In this document: piece by piece, positions 57,000-64,000 of the stretch | Layout: each line of letters begins with the position of its first letter | How positions within the stretch are numbered: position 1 is the stretch's first letter | Assembly: GCF_013402875.1 (NCBI RefSeq) | Contig: NZ_CP058579.1 | Span: 124,001 to 188,000, forward strand | Origin: Halorarum salinum | GTDB lineage: Archaea; Halobacteriota; Halobacteria; Halobacteriales; Haloferacaceae | DNA: 64,000 bases | Direction of reading: 5' to 3' | Program-made: the position numbers and the translations under genes | Notes under the pieces: model-generated | Seen by the model: the letters and a program-made list of their open reading frames with translations, nothing else | The model's database searches: none | Told to the model about the DNA's origin: nothing

Positions 57000-57070
57000 G
57001 TCGCGTCACCTCGATCACGTGACGGTCGCACCTGGGATGCCAATCTGAACGACGGTTCCCCGTCGGGCAC

Positions 57071-57094
57071 CCTTATTATGGGCACCGTAAGCGC
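57071..57094 (-). promoter_or_regulatory. CTTA-N7-SATAATAA type element, site 5
   Basis: On the minus strand CGCTTACGGTGCCCATAATA, about 72 bases before the DUF4129 ATG, which implies a leader of about 45 bases if it is the promoter. Confidence 0.55.
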
Positions 57095-57097
57095 GTG

Positions 57098-57118
57098 ACT
57101 ATCGGACCGATAATAAAC
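57098..57118 (+). promoter_or_regulatory. CTTA-N7-SATAATAA type element, site 6
   Basis: ACTATCGGACCGATAATAAA; 31 bases before the lipoprotein ATG. It shares TATCGGACCGATA with site 1 but has ACTA in place of CTTA. Confidence 0.58.
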
Positions 57119-57149
57119 AGGGCGGGGCGTGTCCGCACGAGCGTCCGAA

Positions 57150-58115
57150 ATGACAACCGATAGATGGCGACCGAGACGACGAATCCTCACACTGCTCCTC
57201 GTGGGCCTGCTCGTGGTGTCGGCCGGCTGTGCCGGCCTGGGCGGCGACGGCACGTCCACGCCGGACGCGGAGACCGACGCCGCAGAGACCGACGCCGCGA
57301 CGCCCGACTCGTCGCCGGAGTCGACGACCGACGACGGACACGAGCACACGCACGGGAACGAGACGGAGGGGACGAGTGGGAACGACACGTCGACGAACGC
57401 GTCCGCCGAGGCGGACGGGAAGCTGACCGTCGTCGTCGCCGGCGACGAGGTGGCGCTCCAGGAGCAGTCCCAATCCGAGGGCAGCGCCTTCTGGATCGAC
57501 GTGGACGACCCGCACGCCTGGCACGCCTCCGACGCCGAGCAGCCGGTCGCCGAGGCGCTCTCGACGCTCGGGATCGACGCAGGTCCCGACGAACTCTCCT
57601 ACGACGGCGAGACCTACAGCGCCGGCGACGACGGCACGTCGATCAACGTCCGCGTCAACGGCGAGGAGGTCGACCCGACCGAGCACACGCTCTCGGACGG
57701 CGACGAGGTCTGGGTCACCGTGGAGACGGCCGACATGGACGTCGACACGCCCGGCGAGTACATCAAGGCCGACCAGCAGCACATCCACGGCCCCATCACC
57801 TTCGAGGTGGACGGCGAGGAGGTCGACTTCAGCGAGGACAGGTACCAGTCCGGCCACCAGCACTTCCACTTCGAGGGCGGGTCGGGGAACCCCTGGCACG
57901 CTCACTCGTACAGCATCACCCTGGAGTGGGCGATGAACACGCTCGAGGGAATCGAGGTGAGCGAGAACTCGGTCACCTACGACGGGACGACCTACGACGG
58001 GAGCGACTCGGACACGACCGTCACCATCGAGGTGAACGGCGAGTCGGTCGATCCCTCGGAGTACTTCCTCAAGGACGGTGACTCGGTGAACATCGTCGTG
58101 GAGACCGAGGAGTAG
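57150..58115 (+). CDS. His-rich lipoprotein with two tandem related domains
   Basis: 321 residues from ATG 57150 (MTTDRWRPRRRILTLLLVGL); GTG 57129 is possible. Lipobox VSAGC at about 24-28, then an acidic linker with HEHTH. Two repeats follow: domain 1 (about 90-195) contains DDPHAWHAS and ends 'VRVNGEEVDPTEHTLSDGDE'; domain 2 (about 200-321) contains QHIHG, HQHFHFEG and WHAHS and ends 'IEVNGESVDPSEYFLKDGDS'. The ends resemble ThiS/MoaD-like beta-grasp folds. The clustered His suggests copper, zinc or nickel binding outside the cell. Function not known. Confidence 0.75.
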   Translation: MTTDRWRPRRRILTLLLVGLLVVSAGCAGLGGDGTSTPDAETDAAETDAATPDSSPESTTDDGHEHTHGNETEGTSGNDTSTNASAEADGKLTVVVAGDEVALQEQSQSEGSAFWIDVDDPHAWHASDAEQPVAEALSTLGIDAGPDELSYDGETYSAGDDGTSINVRVNGEEVDPTEHTLSDGDEVWVTVETADMDVDTPGEYIKADQQHIHGPITFEVDGEEVDFSEDRYQSGHQHFHFEGGSGNPWHAHSYSITLEWAMNTLEGIEVSENSVTYDGTTYDGSDSDTTVTIEVNGESVDPSEYFLKDGDSVNIVVETEE

Positions 58116-58347
58116 GCCTGGCCGGTCCCCGGCAACGACGCGACCGATCGCCGCTTTTTGGAACCGGATGCGGCCGTCGACCGACGACCACCGGCGGCGA
58201 CGAGGACCGTCACGGGTAGTGGGCGAACCTACGGGTGGTCGGCGAACGGTGGTTCTCGAACCGTCGAGGAGGAGGAGGAGCCGTCACGAAGCGGCAGCGG
58301 GGAGCGCCGTCACGCGGTGCGTGGCGTTCGTGGCCCGTCGGAGGGCG

Positions 58348-59898
58348 TCACCCGTCGGGATGCTCGTTGTCGCGCATGGTGGTGTTCTCCGACCCCTTGT
58401 CCCAGACGCCGTTGTACAGTTTGTTGCTGAGGATCTCCGCGTCCTCGGTTCCGTCCAGCAGCTTGAGCGCCTCGTACCCGTCGAGCGACTTCGCCGTCAC
58501 GCACCGGATGAAGGTCCGGTCGCTCGCGTTGACGATGGGGATGTGGCTGGTCTCGTAGTAGCCCGAGTAGACGTAGCAGTCGTCGCCCCCGATGTAGAGG
58601 CCGCGACGGTAGTCGGATCCGGGCTGTTTCACGACGGGACGGCGGAACCGGCACTCGTCGCGCATACACCGGATGGCGTGACGCCCCGACGACCCGCTGG
58701 CGTCGCCGGTCACCCGCACCTGGTAGCAGTCGACGACCCCGCCGTCCGACTGGATGTAGATCGCGTGGCCGGCGCCGTCGATCTCGACGTCGGTGTCGTA
58801 GATGTCCGTCGGGCCGGAGCCGCTGCGGACGACGATGCCGTGGTTCGTCTCGTCGCCGACGTAGACGGAACTGTTCTGGATGCGGGCCTTCTCGACGTCG
58901 CTCATCACGGTGATGGCGTGGCCGTTCGGCACGTCGAGCCGGATCTCGGTGTCGTACACCCAGAGGTGCTTGCCGGCGTCCAGGCGGATCCCCCGCTGGT
59001 TCCCGTCCTCCGGGCGGCTGTCGTCGACGACGACCGTCGCCCCCTTGACGTAGCTGTAGTCGCCCGCGATCCTGAGGCTCGCCGAGTTGCTGTTCTTGTA
59101 GACGCCGCCCTTCACGACGACCCGGCCGTCCGTTCCGGAGACGTAGAGGCCGTTGTCGGGGAACGCGCCGAGTTCACAGTCGCGGAACCAGAGTTTGCCC
59201 TGGTGGCTGCCCGGGACGAGGACGCCCGTCGGGCCGTCCTCGATCGAGCCGATGGTGTTCTCGGAGTACGCCCCGCCGTCGGGCGCGCGGAACCCCTCGA
59301 CGTAGGAGATCCCGTTCGGATCGAGGACGCTGAACAGCGCCGGGCCGAACGAGCCGATGTCGTGCTGGCCCACGATGTCGATGTCGCGCACGAGCATGTC
59401 CTGCTCCACGTACGCCTCGATCGCGCGGAAGCCGCTCTGGTCACGGGTGAAGTCGAAGTCGAACCCCTCGAAGTGTAGTTCGTCGCCCGGCTCGTACGTG
59501 ACGCCGAGTCGGAAGAGCCGCGTCGGCCCCTCGAAGGACCCCTCCGTGGAACTCCGGCCGTCCATCTCCTCGACGGTGCCGGGGACGATGGTGGCGTCGT
59601 CGCCGACGAACCCGACGTGCTCGAAGTCGGTGAACCGGAACTGCTCGGTCATCAGGTACTCGCCCTCCGGGAACTCGATGAGCGTGTCGTCGGCGGCGTG
59701 CTCCTCGAGGATCGGGACGATGTTCTCGTCGCCGTTCGGATCGGCGCCCGCCTCGACGATGTCGACCACCTCGTCGTAGTCGCCGGTCGCCGTCGCCGTT
59801 CCGATGGCCGAGAGCGATGCGACCCCGCCAGCGATGCCGCCGAGATACGTCCGCCGGTTCAAAACGCGGTTCTCACGTGTACCGTCTCGCTCCGACAT
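58348..59898 (-). CDS. Tat-exported right-handed beta-helix protein
   Basis: 516 residues from ATG 59898 (MSERDGTRENRVLNRRTYLG), with Tat motif NRRTYLGG and a hydrophobic helix. After 'YDEVVDIVEAGADPNGDENI' (a pectate-lyase-like start) come many beta-helix turns, for example VYDTEIRLDVPNGHAITVMS and IYDTDVEIDGAGHAIYIQSD. It could be a polysaccharide lyase/hydrolase or a structural surface protein; catalytic residues cannot be assigned. A close paralogue lies next to it on the same strand. The upstream 90 bases are AT-rich. Confidence 0.85.
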   Translation of the reverse strand: MSERDGTRENRVLNRRTYLGGIAGGVASLSAIGTATATGDYDEVVDIVEAGADPNGDENIVPILEEHAADDTLIEFPEGEYLMTEQFRFTDFEHVGFVGDDATIVPGTVEEMDGRSSTEGSFEGPTRLFRLGVTYEPGDELHFEGFDFDFTRDQSGFRAIEAYVEQDMLVRDIDIVGQHDIGSFGPALFSVLDPNGISYVEGFRAPDGGAYSENTIGSIEDGPTGVLVPGSHQGKLWFRDCELGAFPDNGLYVSGTDGRVVVKGGVYKNSNSASLRIAGDYSYVKGATVVVDDSRPEDGNQRGIRLDAGKHLWVYDTEIRLDVPNGHAITVMSDVEKARIQNSSVYVGDETNHGIVVRSGSGPTDIYDTDVEIDGAGHAIYIQSDGGVVDCYQVRVTGDASGSSGRHAIRCMRDECRFRRPVVKQPGSDYRRGLYIGGDDCYVYSGYYETSHIPIVNASDRTFIRCVTAKSLDGYEALKLLDGTEDAEILSNKLYNGVWDKGSENTTMRDNEHPDG

Positions 59899-60041
59899 GC
59901 GTTGGGTACAGAGGGGTTCCTTGCAATAAGACTTTATAGTTATAAAAATGTATTTGGTAAATAACCAGCAAACGTTCAATCAACACGACAGGTCGTGCGG
60001 TCGTGGGTGGAACGGGTCGACGTCGACGGCGTGCCCGAGGC

Positions 60042-61688
60042 TTACAGGAACTCGAGGTTGTCGGTCGTCAGGTCCGTCGTGCCCTTGTCGGTGATCCCGT
60101 TGTAGATGGTCGAGTCGGTGACGGTGACGCCGGAGTAGCCGTCGTAGAGCTTCAGGCCGGAGAAGCCGTCGTACGAACGCAGCGTCAGATCGTCGAGCGT
60201 GGTGTCGTCCGCGGCGCTGACGATGGGGTGGTGCGTCGCCTCGATGCGGCCCCCGTCGATCGTGCAGTTGTCGCCGAGGACGTCGACGCCGCGCCGGTAG
60301 TCGGTGCCGTCCATCTCGATGACGGTGTCGAGGATGACGACGCCCTTGCGGGTGACGCGGATGGAACTCCGCCCGTGGCGGCCCGGACCGCTCCCGGAGA
60401 TGTTCGTCCGAAGGAGTTTGACCGGCGCGTCGCTCGAGTCGTTGTTCCCCTTGATGGAGATGGCGTTCCCGGTTCCCTCGAACTGGATGTCGCTGTCGAA
60501 GAGGTCGACCTCGCCGGCGTCCTTGCTGACGGTGACGGCGTGGTTGGACGAGCCCTCGCCGACGGCGATGGTGGACTCCTGGATGCGGGCGCTCTCGACG
60601 TCGTTCTTGACGACGATCGCGTGGCCCGACGGGTCCGAGAGGGTGACGTCCGTGTTGTACACCCAGAGGTGCTTGCCACAGTCCAGACGGATGCCCGGCT
60701 GGTTGCGGCCCTCGATCGAGTCGTCGACGACGACCGTCGCGTCCTGGATGTAGCTGTAGTCGGCCATCAGCCGGATGTTCGACGCACAGCTGTTCTTGTA
60801 GACGCCGCCCTTCACGACGACCCGCCCGTCGAGGCTCGACGCGTAGAGGCCGTTGTCGGGGAACGAACCGAGTTCACAGTCGCGGAACCAGAGTTTGCCC
60901 TGGTGGCTGCCCGGGACGAGGACGCCCGTCGGGCCCTTCCAGATGGTGCCGATGGTGTTCTCGGAGTGCTCCCCGCCGTCGGGCGCGCGGAACCCCTCGA
61001 CGGTCGCGATGCCGTCCGGGTCGGTGACGCTGAACAGCGCCGGGCCGAACGAGCCGATGTCGTGCTGGCCCACGATGTCGATGTCGCGCACGAGCATGTC
61101 TTTCTCCACGTACGCCTCGATCGCGCGGAAGCCGCTGTGCTTCGCCGTGAAGTCGAAGTCGAACCCCTCGAAGAGCAGCTTATCGCCCGGCGAGTAGGTG
61201 ACGCCGAGACGGAACAGCCGCGTCGGACCGTTGAAGGTGCCCTCCGTGGCGCTCCGACCCTCCATCTCCTCGACGGTGCCGGGGACGATGGTGGCGTCGT
61301 TGCCGACGACGCCGAAGTTCTCGTAGCCGGTGAACCGGAACTGCTCGGTCATCAGGTACTCGCCCGGCGGGAACATGAGGAGCGTGTCGTCGGCGGCGTA
61401 CTCCTTCAGGAGCGGGCAGATGCACTCGTTGGCGTTCGTGTCCGCGCCGGCCTCGCTCATGTCGAGGACGGTGTCGAACCGATCGAAGTACTCCTCGTAC
61501 CGTTCCGCGGTCGTGGCCGCCTTCACGCCGGGCGATAGCCCGGCCAACGCCGCACCGGTACCGATCGTCGCGAGCCCCTTGAGACACGTCCGCCGGCCCA
61601 TGCCGGACCGCCGGCTCTCGTCGGACTGCTCGGAATCGCTCTGCTGGTCTGCTGAGTTCGGGACGTCACGTCCCAGTGTGTTCGTCAC
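60042..61688 (-). CDS. Tat-exported right-handed beta-helix protein, paralogue
   Basis: 548 residues from GTG 61688; a shorter start at the ATG before GRRTCLKGLATIGTG is possible. Shares long identical runs with the 58348 protein, for example EAYVEKDMLVRDIDIVGQHD and PTGVLVPGSHQGKLWFRDCE. Differences concentrate in the C-terminal turns (FDSDIQFEGTGNAISIKGNN), so the variable surface may set specificity. The third, decayed member is at 39155. Gap of about 140 bases to the next gene, so each may have its own promoter. Confidence 0.85.
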   Translation of the reverse strand: MTNTLGRDVPNSADQQSDSEQSDESRRSGMGRRTCLKGLATIGTGAALAGLSPGVKAATTAERYEEYFDRFDTVLDMSEAGADTNANECICPLLKEYAADDTLLMFPPGEYLMTEQFRFTGYENFGVVGNDATIVPGTVEEMEGRSATEGTFNGPTRLFRLGVTYSPGDKLLFEGFDFDFTAKHSGFRAIEAYVEKDMLVRDIDIVGQHDIGSFGPALFSVTDPDGIATVEGFRAPDGGEHSENTIGTIWKGPTGVLVPGSHQGKLWFRDCELGSFPDNGLYASSLDGRVVVKGGVYKNSCASNIRLMADYSYIQDATVVVDDSIEGRNQPGIRLDCGKHLWVYNTDVTLSDPSGHAIVVKNDVESARIQESTIAVGEGSSNHAVTVSKDAGEVDLFDSDIQFEGTGNAISIKGNNDSSDAPVKLLRTNISGSGPGRHGRSSIRVTRKGVVILDTVIEMDGTDYRRGVDVLGDNCTIDGGRIEATHHPIVSAADDTTLDDLTLRSYDGFSGLKLYDGYSGVTVTDSTIYNGITDKGTTDLTTDNLEFL

Positions 61689-62137
61689 GATAATCGATAA
61701 GTTACCTATTAGGAACTACCTTCGGATGGAACTCTTTCACCTTTAAGTTTGTATCACACACCGTAACAAGGGTATGAAACGGTCTGCAAACGTCCGAAAT
61801 GGTAATCAACGTTCCTCTAGTAAGACAGTAGATGATCACAAATACGGCGATATCAGCCTCCTCCCAGCCTGACTGACGCGTTCGGGAGGTTCGGAGCGGG
61901 GAGCGCCATTCCGCGGGAGAGCACCGGGGAGAGTGACGTTCATCCAACCATTGCACGGCTGAAAGTGTCCGAAACTGGCACCGAACGGGTTCCTCCGGCA
62001 GGGTCGACCGTCCGTCTCGGGAGCACGTTCCGCGGGGGCGACGGGACGGTGCGATCGGAAAAGCAGTCGCGGCCCGGTCGTGCCGAGTTCGTGGCGCGCT
62101 CGCCCGTTCCGTCCGGCCGTGGCGCGACCCGACCCGG
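61689..62137. other. Intergenic, no gene seen
   Basis: About 450 bases. The first 130 bases upstream of the beta-helix gene are AT-rich (TTAAGTTTGTATCA at 61742-61755) and likely regulatory. A minus-strand frame to 62193 looks like a shadow. Confidence 0.4.
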
Positions 62138-62914
62138 TCAGCTCCCGTCGTCCGAGGAAACGAGTTCGTCCCCGACGAGCCGGGCCGTCGCACGGCGGAG
62201 TCGGTGGGACACGGCGGACGTCGAGACGTCCAGTTCGGCCGCCAGTTCCGCCTGGCTGGTCGTCCGCGGAACGTCGAAGTAGCCGAGTCTGTACGCCGTC
62301 CGGAGCGTCTCCCGCTGCAGTTCGGTCAGCCCGTTCGTGACGCCGTCGAGGTAGTCGGCCTCGTGGAGGCTGTCGACGCCGAACGAGATCCCGTGCTCCT
62401 CACAGAAGGCGCGGAGCGCGATGAGCGAGTCCCGGTCGGGGAACTGGACGTCCGCGCGCCAGCCGTCGTGGATCCCCTCGACCGACAGCGGGCGGGCGCC
62501 GAGTTCGAGGCTCGTCGGCGCGAGCAGGACGGCCGACTCCTCGAGGTCGATCCGGTAGATGCTGTGGTCCGGGAACGACCGGACGATCTCGAACGACACG
62601 ACGCTCGAGTCAGCCTCGAGCGCGGACCGGACCCGGTCCGTCGAACTCCCCGAGATCGAGGCGGCCAGGCTTCGATCGCCGTTCGCGGAGACCGTGTGGT
62701 GGTCGGGTCGGATCGACACGTCGGGAAGCGAGCGGAGCGTCTCCGAGAGCGCGAGCGGCCCGCCGGAGAGTCGCGCCTCGGCGAGGATGACGGGCGTGCC
62801 CGCGTCGGACGTGGCATCGCCGTCGCCGTCCCCGTCGGGGGAACCGGCGTGGCGCCACCGTTCGCGCCGCTCGCCCGAAGCGTCCTCGGGAGCGGCAGCG
62901 TCCGTCGAATCCAT
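62138..62914 (-). CDS. HTH_10 (Bat-type) transcriptional regulator
   Basis: 258 residues. A disordered acidic start (to about 40) leads to a sensor-like domain (ILAEARLSGGPLALSETLRS, then FEIVRSFPDHSIYRIDLEES). The C-terminal HTH_10 domain from about 190 reads 'LTELQRETLRTAYRLGYFDV', 'TTSQAELAAELDVSTSAVSH', as in the bacterio-opsin activator family. No GAF or PAS domain is present. It may regulate the adjacent beta-helix genes; inference from position. Confidence 0.88.
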   Translation of the reverse strand: MDSTDAAAPEDASGERRERWRHAGSPDGDGDGDATSDAGTPVILAEARLSGGPLALSETLRSLPDVSIRPDHHTVSANGDRSLAASISGSSTDRVRSALEADSSVVSFEIVRSFPDHSIYRIDLEESAVLLAPTSLELGARPLSVEGIHDGWRADVQFPDRDSLIALRAFCEEHGISFGVDSLHEADYLDGVTNGLTELQRETLRTAYRLGYFDVPRTTSQAELAAELDVSTSAVSHRLRRATARLVGDELVSSDDGS

Positions 62915-63057
62915 GTGAACGACTTCCCGACGACGGGGTATGAGAGTTGTACCAATACACGTAGTGAGTGGTAACTATCCGGACTACGCGTGTGGTGAAA
63001 TCGGCGTCGCGGGCGGGACGCGGAACGGCGGGACCGGCCGGGGAGGACGGTGGGTCG

Positions 63058-64000
63058 CTACCTCTCCTCGAGGAGCAACGTGAGCAACTTCCGCTCGGCG
63101 ACCCGGAGGTGGTTGTTGAACGTCGGCTGGGTGATGCCGAGCCGGTCCGCGATCTCCTCGCCCGTGTTCGCGCGCGGCCACTCGAAGTAGCCGTTCAGGT
63201 ACGCGGTGCGGAGCACCTCGAGCTGGCGGTCGGTGAGCAGTTCCTCGAGTTCGGCGCCGAACGTCTGCCTGGAGCGGAGCGGGCGCTCCCGGGAGCGCCG
63301 CGCGAGCAGCTCCGCGCCCGCGTGCTCGGCCCGGAGGCTCTCGACGAACCCGCGCACGTCCGCCGGCTGGGGGAGTTCGACCCGCAGGCGCGTCTCGCCC
63401 CCCGTCGCCGTCAGCTCCCGGATGGCCCCCCCGAAGCCGGTGACGTGGGAGACGATCGTCGGCTCCGCGACCGTGACGACGATGAGGCCGTCGTCCGAGT
63501 CCACGACCGAGGAGGCGTGCTCGACGGCGACGGACTCCTCGAGGTACGTCAGCACCGACTCGAGGGGGACGTCGCTCACGGACAGGTACAGCATCGAGGT
63601 GCCGTCCGAGTGGGGGACCGCCCCCTCGAACGTCACGCGGCCGCCGACGCCGGCGGCGATCCGGCTCGGCAGGTCGTTCGACTCCGGGATCCGGACGTCG
63701 AGTTCGACGACGCTGTCGGAGAGCAACGCCCGCCTGCTCTCCCACGCGTCGAGCCCGTTCGCCGTCGCGGTGGCGACGCCCTCGAACAGTCGGTCGGACG
63801 GCTCGTCGAACGCTCCCGGATCGTCCGCACAGACGGTCAACACTCCGTACAGCGTGTCCCCGTGTCGGAGCGGGAGGCTGAGGACCGACCGGTAGCCGCG
63901 GTCGAGCAGTTCCCGGCGCCACTGCTCGTTCATCCCCCCGTGAGCGACGTTCGGGACGAGCACCCGGTCGCCGGTCCGCGCCGCCCGGATCGCGGGTTCG
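63058..64000 (-). CDS. Bat-like regulator with GAF domain and HTH_10, partial
   Basis: The frame runs off the right edge of the window; about 314 C-terminal residues are visible. A GAF domain end comes first (RSVLSLPLRHGDTLYGVLTV), then the bacterio-opsin-activator GAF/HTH-associated domain (VVELDVRIPESNDLPSRIAA, SVAVEHASSVVDSDDGLIVV), then HTH_10: 'LTDRQLEVLRTAYLNGYFEW', 'NTGEEIADRLGITQPTFNNH'. It probably begins with further PAS/GAF or receiver domains upstream. Same family as the 62138 protein, in tandem. Confidence 0.88.
   Translation of the reverse strand, partial: EPAIRAARTGDRVLVPNVAHGGMNEQWRRELLDRGYRSVLSLPLRHGDTLYGVLTVCADDPGAFDEPSDRLFEGVATATANGLDAWESRRALLSDSVVELDVRIPESNDLPSRIAAGVGGRVTFEGAVPHSDGTSMLYLSVSDVPLESVLTYLEESVAVEHASSVVDSDDGLIVVTVAEPTIVSHVTGFGGAIRELTATGGETRLRVELPQPADVRGFVESLRAEHAGAELLARRSRERPLRSRQTFGAELEELLTDRQLEVLRTAYLNGYFEWPRANTGEEIADRLGITQPTFNNHLRVAERKLLTLLLEER

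Noticed and set aside
55528-57018. Minus-strand frame of 496 codons as one long protein
   Set aside because: Only the last 199 codons look real, beginning at an ATG overlapping the DUF4129 stop; the front is an out-of-frame reading of DUF4129.
58168-61538. Plus-strand frames of over 400 codons opposite the beta-helix genes
   Set aside because: Both paralogues give the same kind of shadow; the minus-strand readings carry Tat signals and regular beta-helix repeats.

Overview
The window is haloarchaeal (class Halobacteria). It has high GC, strongly acidic proteins, Tat-type lipoprotein signals, HTH_10/Bat-type regulators, halo-type transposases and short AT-rich promoters close to start codons. 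I cannot place the genus. I see no rRNA, tRNA or CRISPR array.

Layout. 0-7 kb: a truncated lipoprotein-like gene, a SWIM zinc-finger protein, a PQQ-type beta-propeller lipoprotein, and a three-gene cassette of an accessory family-B DNA polymerase, a small charged protein and a RadA/RecA-like protein whose Walker A has decayed. 7-14.5 kb: decayed genes (an HNH-associated-repeat protein, a PHP phosphoesterase) around an intact minus-strand operon with a sulfotransferase, a small protein, an APS-kinase/nucleotidyltransferase fusion and a YqcI/YcgG-family (GntA-like) protein. 15-21.6 kb: mobile-element debris, namely a conjugation-type ATPase split by one frameshift, an integrase remnant, and decayed IS630 and IS6 transposases.

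21.6-37.9 kb is a hydantoin/N-carbamoyl-amino-acid catabolic island: a D-hydantoinase/dihydropyrimidinase with an in-frame TAG, an MFS transporter, an Asp/Glu (hydantoin) racemase, ATP-dependent HyuA/HyuB, a cupin, an F420/LLM oxidoreductase, a complete ECF transporter with an S component I do not recognise, an M20 carbamoylase, an MDR oxidoreductase and an IclR regulator flanked by four similar palindromic sites. The inferred flow is uptake, racemisation, ring opening, then decarbamoylation.

38-41 kb holds transposase remnants and a decayed beta-helix protein. 41-46 kb holds a thioesterase, a HAD hydrolase, small regulators and a decayed membrane protein. 46-57 kb is very GC-rich and carries a membrane-anchored Ca-repeat/winged-helix protein, glycosyltransferases and a MoxR-DUF58-DUF4129 type cluster. 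Six sites here share the promoter-like pattern CTTA-N7-[G/C]ATAATAA. 57-64 kb holds a His-rich lipoprotein, two secreted beta-helix paralogues and two HTH_10 regulators, the last cut by the window edge.

Many genes are interrupted by single-base shifts or TAG codons. Some could be assembly errors, particularly those in G runs, so the broken-gene calls depend on read quality.
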